This document shows positions 1 through 5,506 of a DNA stretch of 6,550 bases, piece by piece. The notes under the pieces are model-generated. The model was not told the origin of the DNA. It saw only the letters and a program-made list of their open reading frames with translations, and made no database searches. The first letter of the stretch is position 1, and the number at the start of each line of letters is the position of its first letter. A program made the translations under genes and the position numbers. Source of the stretch: an uncultured Synechococcus sp. (GTDB lineage: Bacteria > Cyanobacteriota > Cyanobacteriia > PCC-6307 > Cyanobiaceae); the NCBI GenBank assembly GCA_913020095.1, contig CAJWAH010000076.1, positions 1-6,550 of the forward strand. The letters run 5' to 3'.

Positions 1-308
1 CGGTTCCCTTCTCCATTGAGATGGTGATTTGGGTGGCCGTGGGCGGCCGCGGCACGCTCGTGGGGGCGATCTTCGGCGCCGTTGTGATCATGTATGCCAA
101 GAGCCTGGTGTCTGAGGCCTGGCCCCAGGGCTGGCTGTTCATCCAGGGCGGTTTGTTCATCCTGGTGGTCACGGTGCTGCCGGAGGGCGTGATCGGTTGG
201 TTCAAAACCGATGGCCCGCAAAATCTGCTCGCAAAGTTGGGCTGGGTTCGCCGGCTGGCGACCTATCCCAAGCTTGAAATTGATGGCAATGAGGAGGTGC
301 AGCCATGA
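1..308 (+). CDS. urtC: Urea ABC transporter permease UrtC, C-terminal part (5' end outside window)
   Basis: This is the last 101 residues of a LivM/UrtC-type inner-membrane permease; the frame is open from base 3 and the start lies upstream of the window. The family forms the second of two permease subunits of the high-affinity urea importer. Two hydrophobic segments are visible: one following an RGTLVGAIFGA motif (about visible residues 18-38), and one around the WLFIQGGLFILVVT stretch leading to LPEGVIGWF, typical of the end of LivM/UrtC proteins. A hydrophilic tail of about 35 residues follows. The TGA stop overlaps the urtD ATG by 4 nt (ATGA), so the two are co-translated. A branched-chain amino acid permease (LivM) is the main alternative. 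I favour urea because the two ATPases downstream are UrtD- and UrtE-like and the genome looks cyanobacterial, but the binding protein UrtA that would settle it is not visible. Confidence 0.88.
   Translation, partial: VPFSIEMVIWVAVGGRGTLVGAIFGAVVIMYAKSLVSEAWPQGWLFIQGGLFILVVTVLPEGVIGWFKTDGPQNLLAKLGWVRRLATYPKLEIDGNEEVQP
291..298 (+). promoter_or_regulatory. Strong Shine-Dalgarno for urtD
   Basis: GAGGAGGT lies 6 nt before the ATG at 305 and contains a full match to the anti-Shine-Dalgarno core. It sits inside the last codons of urtC and supports both the urtD start at 305 and independent re-initiation at the ATGA overlap. Confidence 0.8.
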
Positions 309-1054
309 CGACTCCTCTGTTGGAGTTGCGCCAGATCACCGTCAGCTTCGACGGCTTTCTGGCCCTGCGGGATCTCAATCTCAGCCTCCAACCGGGCGAG
401 CTCAGAGCGGTGATTGGCCCCAATGGTGCTGGTAAAACCACTTTCTTGGATGTGATCACCGGCAAGACCAAGCCCACCGAAGGTCAGGTGGTGTTCAAGG
501 GGCGCTCGTTGGTGGGCACCCGTGAGCACCGCATCGCCCGACTTGGCATTGGCCGCAAGTTTCAAAGCCCGCGGGTGTTTGAAAAGCTCAGCGTTCAAGA
601 GAACTTGGCTCTGGCGGTCAGTCGCCCGAAGCAGCCACTGGGTTTGTTGTTGGGCCGGCTCACGGCTGAGCAGCGAGATCAGGTGCATCACTTGATGGAG
701 ATCGTCAATCTGCAGAACCGCGCTGATTGGCTGGCGGGCTCCCTCTCCCACGGCCAAAAGCAGTGGCTCGAGATCGCCATGTTGGTGGGCCAAGATCCCG
801 ACCTGCTGCTGGTGGATGAACCGGTGGCTGGCCTAACTGATGAGGAAACCGACCTAACGGCTGACTTGCTGAAGTCGTTAGCTGGTGAGCACACCGTGTT
901 GGTGATTGAGCACGACATGGAGTTCATTCGCCGGCTCAACAGCCCGGTCACGGTGCTGCATCAAGGCCATGTGTTGTGTGAGGGGTCCATGGATCAGATC
1001 CAGCAGGACCCTCAAGTCATTGAGGTTTATCTCGGCACCCAGGAGGAGATGTGA
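305..1054 (+). CDS. urtD: Urea ABC transporter ATP-binding protein UrtD
   Basis: A complete 249-residue cytoplasmic ABC ATPase of the LivG/UrtD branch, which hydrolyses ATP to drive urea import together with UrtE at the UrtB/UrtC permease. Visible motifs in order: Walker A GPNGAGKT (38-45), Q-loop glutamine in KFQSPRVF (Q87), signature LSHGQ (147-151), Walker B LLLVDEP (167-173), and H-loop IEHDMEFI (H203). The LSHGQ variant of the signature is usual for LivG/UrtD proteins. The length is normal for the family and no motif is damaged. The start at 305 is fixed by the Shine-Dalgarno at 291-298 and the 4-nt overlap with urtC; the stop overlaps the urtE start by one base. LivG of an amino-acid transporter is the alternative. 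In cyanobacteria the urt operon is typically under NtcA nitrogen control from a promoter ahead of urtA, which is outside this window. Confidence 0.93.
   Translation: MTTPLLELRQITVSFDGFLALRDLNLSLQPGELRAVIGPNGAGKTTFLDVITGKTKPTEGQVVFKGRSLVGTREHRIARLGIGRKFQSPRVFEKLSVQENLALAVSRPKQPLGLLLGRLTAEQRDQVHHLMEIVNLQNRADWLAGSLSHGQKQWLEIAMLVGQDPDLLLVDEPVAGLTDEETDLTADLLKSLAGEHTVLVIEHDMEFIRRLNSPVTVLHQGHVLCEGSMDQIQQDPQVIEVYLGTQEEM
1041..1048 (+). promoter_or_regulatory. Shine-Dalgarno deciding the urtE start
   Basis: AGGAGGAG lies 5 nt before the ATG at 1054 and only 2 nt before an in-frame GTG at 1051. The spacing favours ATG 1054, in a TGATG arrangement with the urtD stop, over the longer GTG start. Confidence 0.72.
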
Positions 1055-1761
1055 TGGAACAGCTCGAGATTCGCGCCTTGAACACCTACTACGGCGAGAG
1101 CCACATCCTGCGGGATGTGGACCTCACCGTGAATTCCGGGGAGATGGTGTGCCTGATCGGCCGCAATGGCGTCGGCAAAACCACCTTGCTGAAAAGCATC
1201 ATTGGCTTGCTCAAGCCCCGCAGCGGTCAGATCAACTTTGCTGAGCAGTGTCTCGACCGCCAGCCACCCCACCAACGGGCCCGCGCTGGTGTGGGCTATG
1301 TGCCCCAGGGGCGCGAAATCATTCCCCAGCTCACCGTTGAGGAAAATCTGCTGTTGGGCCTCGAGGCGCGGCCAGGTGGGATGGGCCGTCAGAAACGGAT
1401 TGACCCGTTTGTCTATGAGCTGTTTCCAATTTTGCGTGACTTCTTACCCCGCAAAGGAGGCGACCTCAGTGGCGGGCAACAGCAGCAATTGGCGATTGCC
1501 AGGGCCTTGATGGGCAAGCCGTCGCTGTTGCTGCTCGATGAACCCACCGAAGGCATTCAGCCCAACATCGTTCAAGACATTGAGCAGGCGGTGCGGCGCA
1601 TCATTCGCGAGCAGGGAATCAGTGTGCTGCTGGTGGAGCAGCACCTGCATTTCGTGCGCCAGGCTGATCGCTACTACGCGATGCAGCGCGGCGGAATTGT
1701 GGCCAGTGGCCCCACCAGCGAACTCAGCCAAGACGTGGTGGAGAAGTTCCTCAGCGTTTGA
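1054..1761 (+). CDS. urtE: Urea ABC transporter ATP-binding protein UrtE
   Basis: A complete 235-residue ABC ATPase of the LivF/UrtE branch, the second nucleotide-binding subunit of the urea importer. The N-terminus contains TYYGESHILRDVDL, very close to UrtE proteins. Visible motifs: Walker A GRNGVGKT (36-43), Q-loop in YVPQGREI (Q85), signature LSGGQQQQ (from 138), Walker B LLLLDEP (158-164) followed by TEGIQP, and H-loop VEQH (H197). All catalytic positions are intact and the length is normal. I start it at ATG 1054 rather than the in-frame GTG at 1051 because of Shine-Dalgarno spacing; the alternative adds one residue. It is the last gene of the operon and ends 9 nt from the end of a convergent gene, with a hairpin over the junction. 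LivF is the alternative name if the substrate were an amino acid. Confidence 0.93.
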   Translation: MEQLEIRALNTYYGESHILRDVDLTVNSGEMVCLIGRNGVGKTTLLKSIIGLLKPRSGQINFAEQCLDRQPPHQRARAGVGYVPQGREIIPQLTVEENLLLGLEARPGGMGRQKRIDPFVYELFPILRDFLPRKGGDLSGGQQQQLAIARALMGKPSLLLLDEPTEGIQPNIVQDIEQAVRRIIREQGISVLLVEQHLHFVRQADRYYAMQRGGIVASGPTSELSQDVVEKFLSV

Positions 1762-1783
1762 GCAGCAGCGTTAGTTGCTGCTC
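1760..1783. terminator. Hairpin at the convergent urtE / DUF1830 gene ends
   Basis: A perfect 8-bp inverted repeat, GAGCAGCA (1760-1767) and TGCTGCTC (1776-1783), with an 8-nt loop. It overlaps the urtE TGA (1759-1761) and the reverse-strand TAA (1771-1773). Being symmetric, it could serve both strands as an end signal or 3' stability element. Neither strand has a convincing T-tract directly after the stem, so it is not a classic intrinsic terminator. Confidence 0.42.
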
Positions 1784-2016
1784 ACCAACTCAGCTGGTTC
1801 TGGGGCGACGAGTTCTCGAATGGGATGGGTCGCCACCAGTTCGGGGCTGCCGATCGAATGGCTCCAAATCTCAACTTCAGCTTCTGGTGGAGCCACAAAG
1901 TTCAGAACTTCAAATGGGAAGATGACGCGCTCGAGATAAAAACCATCGCTGCCAAAACAGCGCAGGATCACCATCCGATCGTCGTTGTTCCTGTAGCTGC
2001 AGCAGCCCAGAGACAT
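1771..2016 (-). CDS. DUF1830 family protein, function unknown
   Basis: An 81-residue protein that I recognise as DUF1830, a small family known essentially from cyanobacteria with no assigned function. The family-like core is around residues 27-52: YLERVIFPFEVLNF, then APPEAEVEIW. Before it lies CSYRNNDDRMVILRC, a typical start of the domain. No transmembrane segment or signal peptide is visible, and the acidic C-terminus (about 68-81) looks disordered; cytoplasmic location is inferred. The ATG at 2016 is the first possible start, since an in-frame TGA lies two codons upstream. Only a weak purine match (CAGG) precedes it. The gene stands alone between the urt operon, which it faces, and the folate/queuosine cluster on its own strand, 124 nt upstream of it. 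The location gives no clear functional hint. An antisense 87-codon reading frame over it is probably chance. Confidence 0.83.
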   Translation of the reverse strand: MSLGCCSYRNNDDRMVILRCFGSDGFYLERVIFPFEVLNFVAPPEAEVEIWSHSIGSPELVATHPIRELVAPEPAELVSSN

Positions 2017-2140
2017 GGATCAAGACCTGTTGGATCACCATCAATGCACAAGCATCCATGGGAAACCGTGTCAATCGTCACGCCCTGATGATTCGGGTGT
2101 TGATTTTCTTTTTTCTTCCAAATTGAATAAATCAATTGGT
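2017..2140. other. AT-rich intergenic region between DUF1830 and pabC
   Basis: This is the only real intergenic gap in the window and is clearly more AT-rich than the genes around it. Read toward DUF1830 (- strand), it holds a consensus TTGACA -35 hexamer (2069-2074), but the sequence 17-18 nt beyond (around 2045-2051) is a poor -10, so a DUF1830 promoter here is only a suggestion. Just after the pabC stop is an AT-rich imperfect inverted repeat (2118-2126 with 2132-2139, 8 bp with one bulged A, 5-nt loop). On the - strand it is followed by A-rich rather than T-rich sequence, so it is not a standard terminator for pabC. A + strand terminator-like hairpin is listed separately. Confidence 0.5.
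2080..2117 (+). terminator. Intrinsic-terminator-like hairpin with T-tract on the + strand
   Basis: ACGCCC (2080-2085) and GGGTGT (2095-2100) form a 6-bp stem including one G-U pair, with a 9-nt loop. It is followed directly by a T-rich tail in which about 13 of 17 bases at 2101-2117 are T. The geometry suits rho-independent termination of rightward transcription. The nearest annotated + strand gene, urtE, ends over 300 nt earlier, so it would stop readthrough or an antisense transcript over DUF1830. It could also be chance, with the T-tract being an A-tract upstream of the DUF1830 promoter. Confidence 0.38.
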
Positions 2141-2932
2141 TCAATCTGAACCCAAAAGTTGCACAAACAGAGGCTCTGCGAGCGGCTCAGCGATCTGATT
2201 CACAGGGCGGCAATCCAGGCTGTTGAGCAGCAGCGCGGGTTGCTCAGCCGCCAGCGAGTCGGCCAGGCGTGCTTCTTGGATCAGCCCCATCGCCACACCC
2301 CGGGCGCGCATCACCCCGGGTAAGGCGCCGCTACTCAGCGGCGGCGTGAGCCATTGCCCTCCCTCTTGCACCAGCAGATTGGCGCTACTGCTGCAGCAAA
2401 GACCGCCTTGGCTGCTGCGCAGCAGCACATCGCCTGCTCCAGCTTGGCTGGCTTCCAGTCGGGCCAGCACCATGGCGCTGTAGTCCAGGGTTTTGCATCC
2501 CTTCAATGGATCCTCGGCCCAGCGCTGCACCCGCTCGCTGATCACCACCTGTTGCCGCTGGAAGCTGGGTTGGTGGGGATACAAGCTGCCCCAGCAGCGC
2601 CCTTGTGCTTGCGCAGGAGGCTGCAGGCCGCGGCCGCCGCTGCCCCGGCTCCAGTTGATCCGCAGGGCTCCATCGCGGATGGCGCTGCGGCTGATGGCTT
2701 CATTGATCCACTGCTCCACCTGCTGCTGATTGGGTGGTTCGGGAAGCTGCAGCCAAGCGGCCCCATCCCGCCAGCGCTGCAGATGCTGCGCGAGCAGTTG
2801 AGGCTTTCCTGCTCGAATGAGCAGGGTTTCAAACACCCCATCGGCCAGGCCAAGGCCGCGATCACTCACCGGCACTCCCAATGTGTCGGGATGGCCCCAT
2901 TGCTGCTCAACCCAGGCGATGGCGTGGCTCAT
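2141..2932 (-). CDS. pabC: Class IV aminotransferase, probable aminodeoxychorismate lyase
   Basis: A 263-residue fold-type IV PLP enzyme. PabC releases pyruvate from 4-amino-4-deoxychorismate to give p-aminobenzoate for folate synthesis. Family landmarks: SDRGLGLADGVFETLL (23-38), HLQRW (50-54), the Schiff-base lysine in KTLDYSAMVLARLEA (K147), SANLLV (183-188) and TPPLSSGALPGVMR (196-209). The Glu expected five residues before the Asn of the NL motif, which contacts the PLP pyridine nitrogen in this family, is Cys here (C180, in LCCSSSANLL). The gene starts 1 nt after the pabB stop (TGAGATG), without a clear Shine-Dalgarno, so it is probably translationally coupled to pabB. That adjacency is the main argument for PabC over a branched-chain or D-amino-acid aminotransferase, which the fold alone cannot exclude. 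The length is normal for the family, and it is the last gene of the cluster. Confidence 0.8.
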   Translation of the reverse strand: MSHAIAWVEQQWGHPDTLGVPVSDRGLGLADGVFETLLIRAGKPQLLAQHLQRWRDGAAWLQLPEPPNQQQVEQWINEAISRSAIRDGALRINWSRGSGGRGLQPPAQAQGRCWGSLYPHQPSFQRQQVVISERVQRWAEDPLKGCKTLDYSAMVLARLEASQAGAGDVLLRSSQGGLCCSSSANLLVQEGGQWLTPPLSSGALPGVMRARGVAMGLIQEARLADSLAAEQPALLLNSLDCRPVNQIAEPLAEPLFVQLLGSD

Positions 2933-2933
2933 C

Positions 2934-4223
2934 TCAACTCAAGGCCCGCAGCAGTGGTTGCACTTTCCATCCCAGTTCTTCGGTTTCCAAAGCTGGGTCG
3001 GAGTCGGCCACGATGCCGCAACCGCCGTGGACGCGCACGGTTGAGCCTTTGAGCAACAGGCTGCGAATCAGGATGTTGCTGTCGAAGCTGCCATCGGGGC
3101 GGCGATGGAAAAAGCTGCCGCAATAGGGACCGCGCGCCACAGGCTCCAATGCATTGAGTTGCTGGCAGGTGCGAATTTTTGGGGCACCAGTGATCGAGCC
3201 GCCAGGCCAGCAGGCCCGCAGCAGTCCAGCTAGATCGCTGGGATCGTTCAGTTGGCCAGTCACGACGGAGGTGAGGTGATGCACTTGCCGGTAGCTCTCA
3301 AGCCCCACCAATTGGGGAACCTCGATGCTGCCGCTGCGGCAGACGCGGCCCAGATCGTTGCGCATCAGATCGACAATCATCACGTTCTCGGCGCGGTCTT
3401 TGGCGCTGCACACAAGCTCAGCTGCTGCATCGGCATCGCGGCTCGGATCGTTGTGGCGGGGCCGGGTGCCTTTGATTGGTCTGGTTTCCACCAGGCCATC
3501 AGCGCTCACCTGCAGGAACCGCTCCGGCGATGTGCTCAGCACGCCTTCATCGCCGCTGGCCAGCATCAGCCCGCCAAAGGGGGCTGGGCACTGCTGGCGT
3601 AGGCGCCGGTAGAGGGCCAGGGGGTCTATCGGGCCGTTGAGCTGCTGTTCGGCGCAGGCCGTGAGGTTGGCCTGGAAGAGATCACCAGCGCTGATCCATT
3701 CGCGCACCTGCTGCACTTGGCGGCCGTAGTCGGCGTTGCTGGTGAGCCACTGCCACCCCGTGAGCGGGATCACGTCATTGCAGCTCTCCAGGCTGGGTTG
3801 TGGTTGCAGCAGCAACTGCTCCAGTTCCGAGCGTTGTGGGCCTTCACCGCGCAACTGCAGTTGCCGTTGCTGCAGATCCAGTTCGATCACCACCTCGTAA
3901 TGGCCGGCCCAGAGCTGAGCCATCGCCGGGCGGTGCCAGTGCTCTCCAGGTTCAATCCAGGCGGCGGCCTCATAGCTGAGCCAGCCCAGCCAGTGCCCGG
4001 GCCCGCAGGCGAAGGCCTGCTGCAAGGCGGCAAACGGATCGCTGGCTCCCGGATCATTCGGCAAGCCATCGCAGCGCACCTGCTCGCTGGGACCTGCCGC
4101 CAGCACGGCATAACGGCCGCGCTGGCTGCCATCGCCATCGAGCCACACCAAGCCCTGGTGGCCGTAGCGCTGCTGCAGGGCCGCTGCGAGCTGCAGGGGT
4201 TCCCACCAGGGCAGCGGGTTCAT
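2934..4223 (-). CDS. pabB: Aminodeoxychorismate synthase component I (PabB)
   Basis: A 429-residue chorismate-utilising enzyme of the TrpE/PabB family that converts chorismate plus ammonia to 4-amino-4-deoxychorismate. The C-terminal catalytic domain is clear: GDLFQANLT (180-188), SPERFLQV (232-239), [11 protein letters not shown] (247-257), [15 protein letters not shown] (280-294), [10 protein letters not shown] (341-350) and [11 protein letters not shown] (400-410). The lysine in PIKGT (K251) is the PabB hallmark, since anthranilate synthases have Ala there; this separates it from TrpE. The N-terminal about 150 residues are less conserved. There is no fused glutaminase and no fused PabC domain. 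The amidotransferase partner (PabA, possibly shared with TrpG) is not in the window. The ATG at 4223 overlaps the queC stop by 4 nt (ATGA) with no obvious Shine-Dalgarno, indicating coupling to queC. Confidence 0.93.
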   Translation of the reverse strand: MNPLPWWEPLQLAAALQQRYGHQGLVWLDGDGSQRGRYAVLAAGPSEQVRCDGLPNDPGASDPFAALQQAFACGPGHWLGWLSYEAAAWIEPGEHWHRPAMAQLWAGHYEVVIELDLQQRQLQLRGEGPQRSELEQLLLQPQPSLESCNDVIPLTGWQWLTSNADYGRQVQQVREWISAGDLFQANLTACAEQQLNGPIDPLALYRRLRQQCPAPFGGLMLASGDEGVLSTSPERFLQVSADGLVETRPIKGTRPRHNDPSRDADAAAELVCSAKDRAENVMIVDLMRNDLGRVCRSGSIEVPQLVGLESYRQVHHLTSVVTGQLNDPSDLAGLLRACWPGGSITGAPKIRTCQQLNALEPVARGPYCGSFFHRRPDGSFDSNILIRSLLLKGSTVRVHGGCGIVADSDPALETEELGWKVQPLLRALS

Positions 4224-4888
4224 CGGCTGGCCAGATCAGGCCGCCCGGCTTCGCGCAAGGCGGCATCACGAATGCGGCAGCTGTCGCAGACGCCGCAGGG
4301 CACCTCCCCGCCGGCGTAACAGCTCCAGGTGCTGGCAATCGGCACGTTGAGCCGCAGGGCCTCCTCCACGATCTTGGTTTTGCTCCACTCCACCAGCGGT
4401 GCCCAGAGCTGGGTGCCATGGCCTTCGCGGCCGCTGCGGCTCGCGAGATCCGCCAGGCGTTGATAGGCCTCGAGGTAGTCCGGCCGGCAGTCGGGATAGC
4501 CGGAGTAGTCGATGGCGTTGACCCCCAGCACCAGGCGCTCGGCGCCTTTGGCTTCCGCCAGGCTCAGCCCAAGGGCAATGAACACGGTGTTGCGGCCGGG
4601 CACATAGGTGCTTGGGATCACACCGTCTTGCACGCCTTGATCGGGCACGGGTTGATCCAGGTCGGTGAGGGAGGAGCCACCCCAGGCCGCCAAGTTGACA
4701 TTGATCGTGTGGTGCTCAGCGAGGCCCAGGGCTTGCGCCACCTCAGCGGCCGCCCTCAGCTCCCGTTGATGGCGCTGGCCGTAGTCAAACGAGAGGCCAA
4801 TGACGCGATGGCCGGCTTCTCTGGCCAAGGCTGCGGCGGTGGCGGAATCCAGCCCGCCCGACAGCAGGGCAATGGTGGTGCTGCTCAT
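4220..4888 (-). CDS. queC: 7-cyano-7-deazaguanine synthase QueC
   Basis: A 222-residue ATP-dependent enzyme that converts 7-carboxy-7-deazaguanine to preQ0 (7-cyano-7-deazaguanine) in the queuosine precursor pathway; cytoplasmic. It shows the N-type ATP-pyrophosphatase P-loop SGGLDS (10-15), [11 protein letters not shown] (34-44), YVPGRN (95-100) and [21 protein letters not shown] around 122-142. The zinc site has four cysteines, C190, C198, C201 and C204, in the pattern [15 protein letters not shown]. All expected catalytic and zinc residues are present and the length matches the family. The ATG at 4888 lies 9 nt after the queE stop with no recognisable Shine-Dalgarno; the N-terminus runs straight into the first beta strand (TTIALLSGG), so the start is likely correct. 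It precedes pabB with a 4-nt overlap. Confidence 0.97.
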   Translation of the reverse strand: MSSTTIALLSGGLDSATAAALAREAGHRVIGLSFDYGQRHQRELRAAAEVAQALGLAEHHTINVNLAAWGGSSLTDLDQPVPDQGVQDGVIPSTYVPGRNTVFIALGLSLAEAKGAERLVLGVNAIDYSGYPDCRPDYLEAYQRLADLASRSGREGHGTQLWAPLVEWSKTKIVEEALRLNVPIASTWSCYAGGEVPCGVCDSCRIRDAALREAGRPDLASR

Positions 4889-4897
4889 AGCAACGGC

Positions 4898-5506
4898 TTA
4901 GCGCACCCCCAGCCATTTGTGGCTTTGCAGGCTCAGGCGCCAGAGCGGGTGGTTGCGCACAAACTCAACGGCCAGCTGCTGTCCTTGGGGGCTGTCCCAA
5001 CCGGGCTGCAGCAACCATTGCGCTTGCGGTGCCTGGGCGGCCATGGCCTCGGCAAAGGCCAAATCCTCGGGCCCATGCACCACCGCTTTGAGTTCATTGC
5101 AGCGAGCCAGCAGCTCTTGCGTTGGCGGTTTGTGGGCTTTGGGAGACAGGGTGATCCAGCTGAAGCTTCCGCTGAAGGGATCCACACCGCTGGTTTCCAG
5201 ATGGCGCGGCAATGTTGGCGCCATCTCCGTGAGGGTTTGGCAGAAGCCATCGAGGTTGTGATGCAGGGGCTCACCGCCGGTGATCACCACAAAGGCCGCC
5301 CCTTGCTGTTGGGCCGCCGCGGCTTCAGCGGCGAGGGCTTGGGTCTCTAAGGCTGGGTGGGCCGTTTGCGGCCAGGAGTGTTTGGTGTCGCACCAGCTGC
5401 AGCCCACCGTGCATCCGCCCAGGCGGATGAAGAAGGCGCTGCGGCCGGCATGCAGACCTTCCCCCTGCAGGGAATGGAAGGTTTCCACCACCGGCAGGCT
5501 GCTCAC
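4898..5506 (-). CDS. queE: 7-carboxy-7-deazaguanine synthase QueE (radical SAM)
   Basis: A 202-residue radical S-adenosylmethionine enzyme that contracts the ring of 6-carboxy-5,6,7,8-tetrahydropterin to 7-carboxy-7-deazaguanine, the substrate of the neighbouring QueC. The N-terminus [20 protein letters not shown] (7-26) is diagnostic. The [4Fe-4S] cluster motif is C32-x3-C36-x2-C39 (CTVGCSWCD), followed by the SAM-binding TGGEPL (76-81), and the protein ends in [12 protein letters not shown], a typical QueE terminus. Older annotations of such genes as organic radical activating enzymes (NrdG-like) refer to this family. The start is GTG at 5504-5506, overlapping the pyrG stop by 4 nt (GTGA). 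The conserved N-terminal motif begins only a few residues later, so the next internal Met would be too late and GTG is well supported. Confidence 0.95.
   Translation of the reverse strand: MSSLPVVETFHSLQGEGLHAGRSAFFIRLGGCTVGCSWCDTKHSWPQTAHPALETQALAAEAAAAQQQGAAFVVITGGEPLHHNLDGFCQTLTEMAPTLPRHLETSGVDPFSGSFSWITLSPKAHKPPTQELLARCNELKAVVHGPEDLAFAEAMAAQAPQAQWLLQPGWDSPQGQQLAVEFVRNHPLWRLSLQSHKWLGVR

Noticed and set aside
263..793. A 176-codon - strand frame opposite urtD
   Set aside because: Antisense to a complete ABC ATPase with all motifs intact; no family resemblance.
1825..2088. An 87-codon + strand frame opposite DUF1830
   Set aside because: The - strand frame has clear family similarity. The + strand frame runs into the intergenic region with no recognisable product, although a transcript there is considered separately.
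2118..2139. AT-rich inverted repeat after pabC as an intrinsic terminator
   Set aside because: The stem is AT-rich with a bulge, and on the pabC strand it is followed by A-rich rather than T-rich sequence. It is kept only as a note in the intergenic entry.
2354..3052. A 232-codon + strand frame across pabC and the end of pabB
   Set aside because: It is an antisense shadow with low-complexity Ala/Leu/Pro-rich translation, no recognisable domain and no Shine-Dalgarno.
3717..4319. A 200-codon + strand frame opposite pabB
   Set aside because: Antisense to the well-supported pabB and the end of queC; compositional artefact.
4418..5350. A 310-codon open frame on the + strand across queC and queE
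   Set aside because: It is antisense to two unmistakable genes with intact catalytic motifs, crosses their junction, and its product resembles no known protein. High GC with biased third positions keeps opposite-strand frames open.
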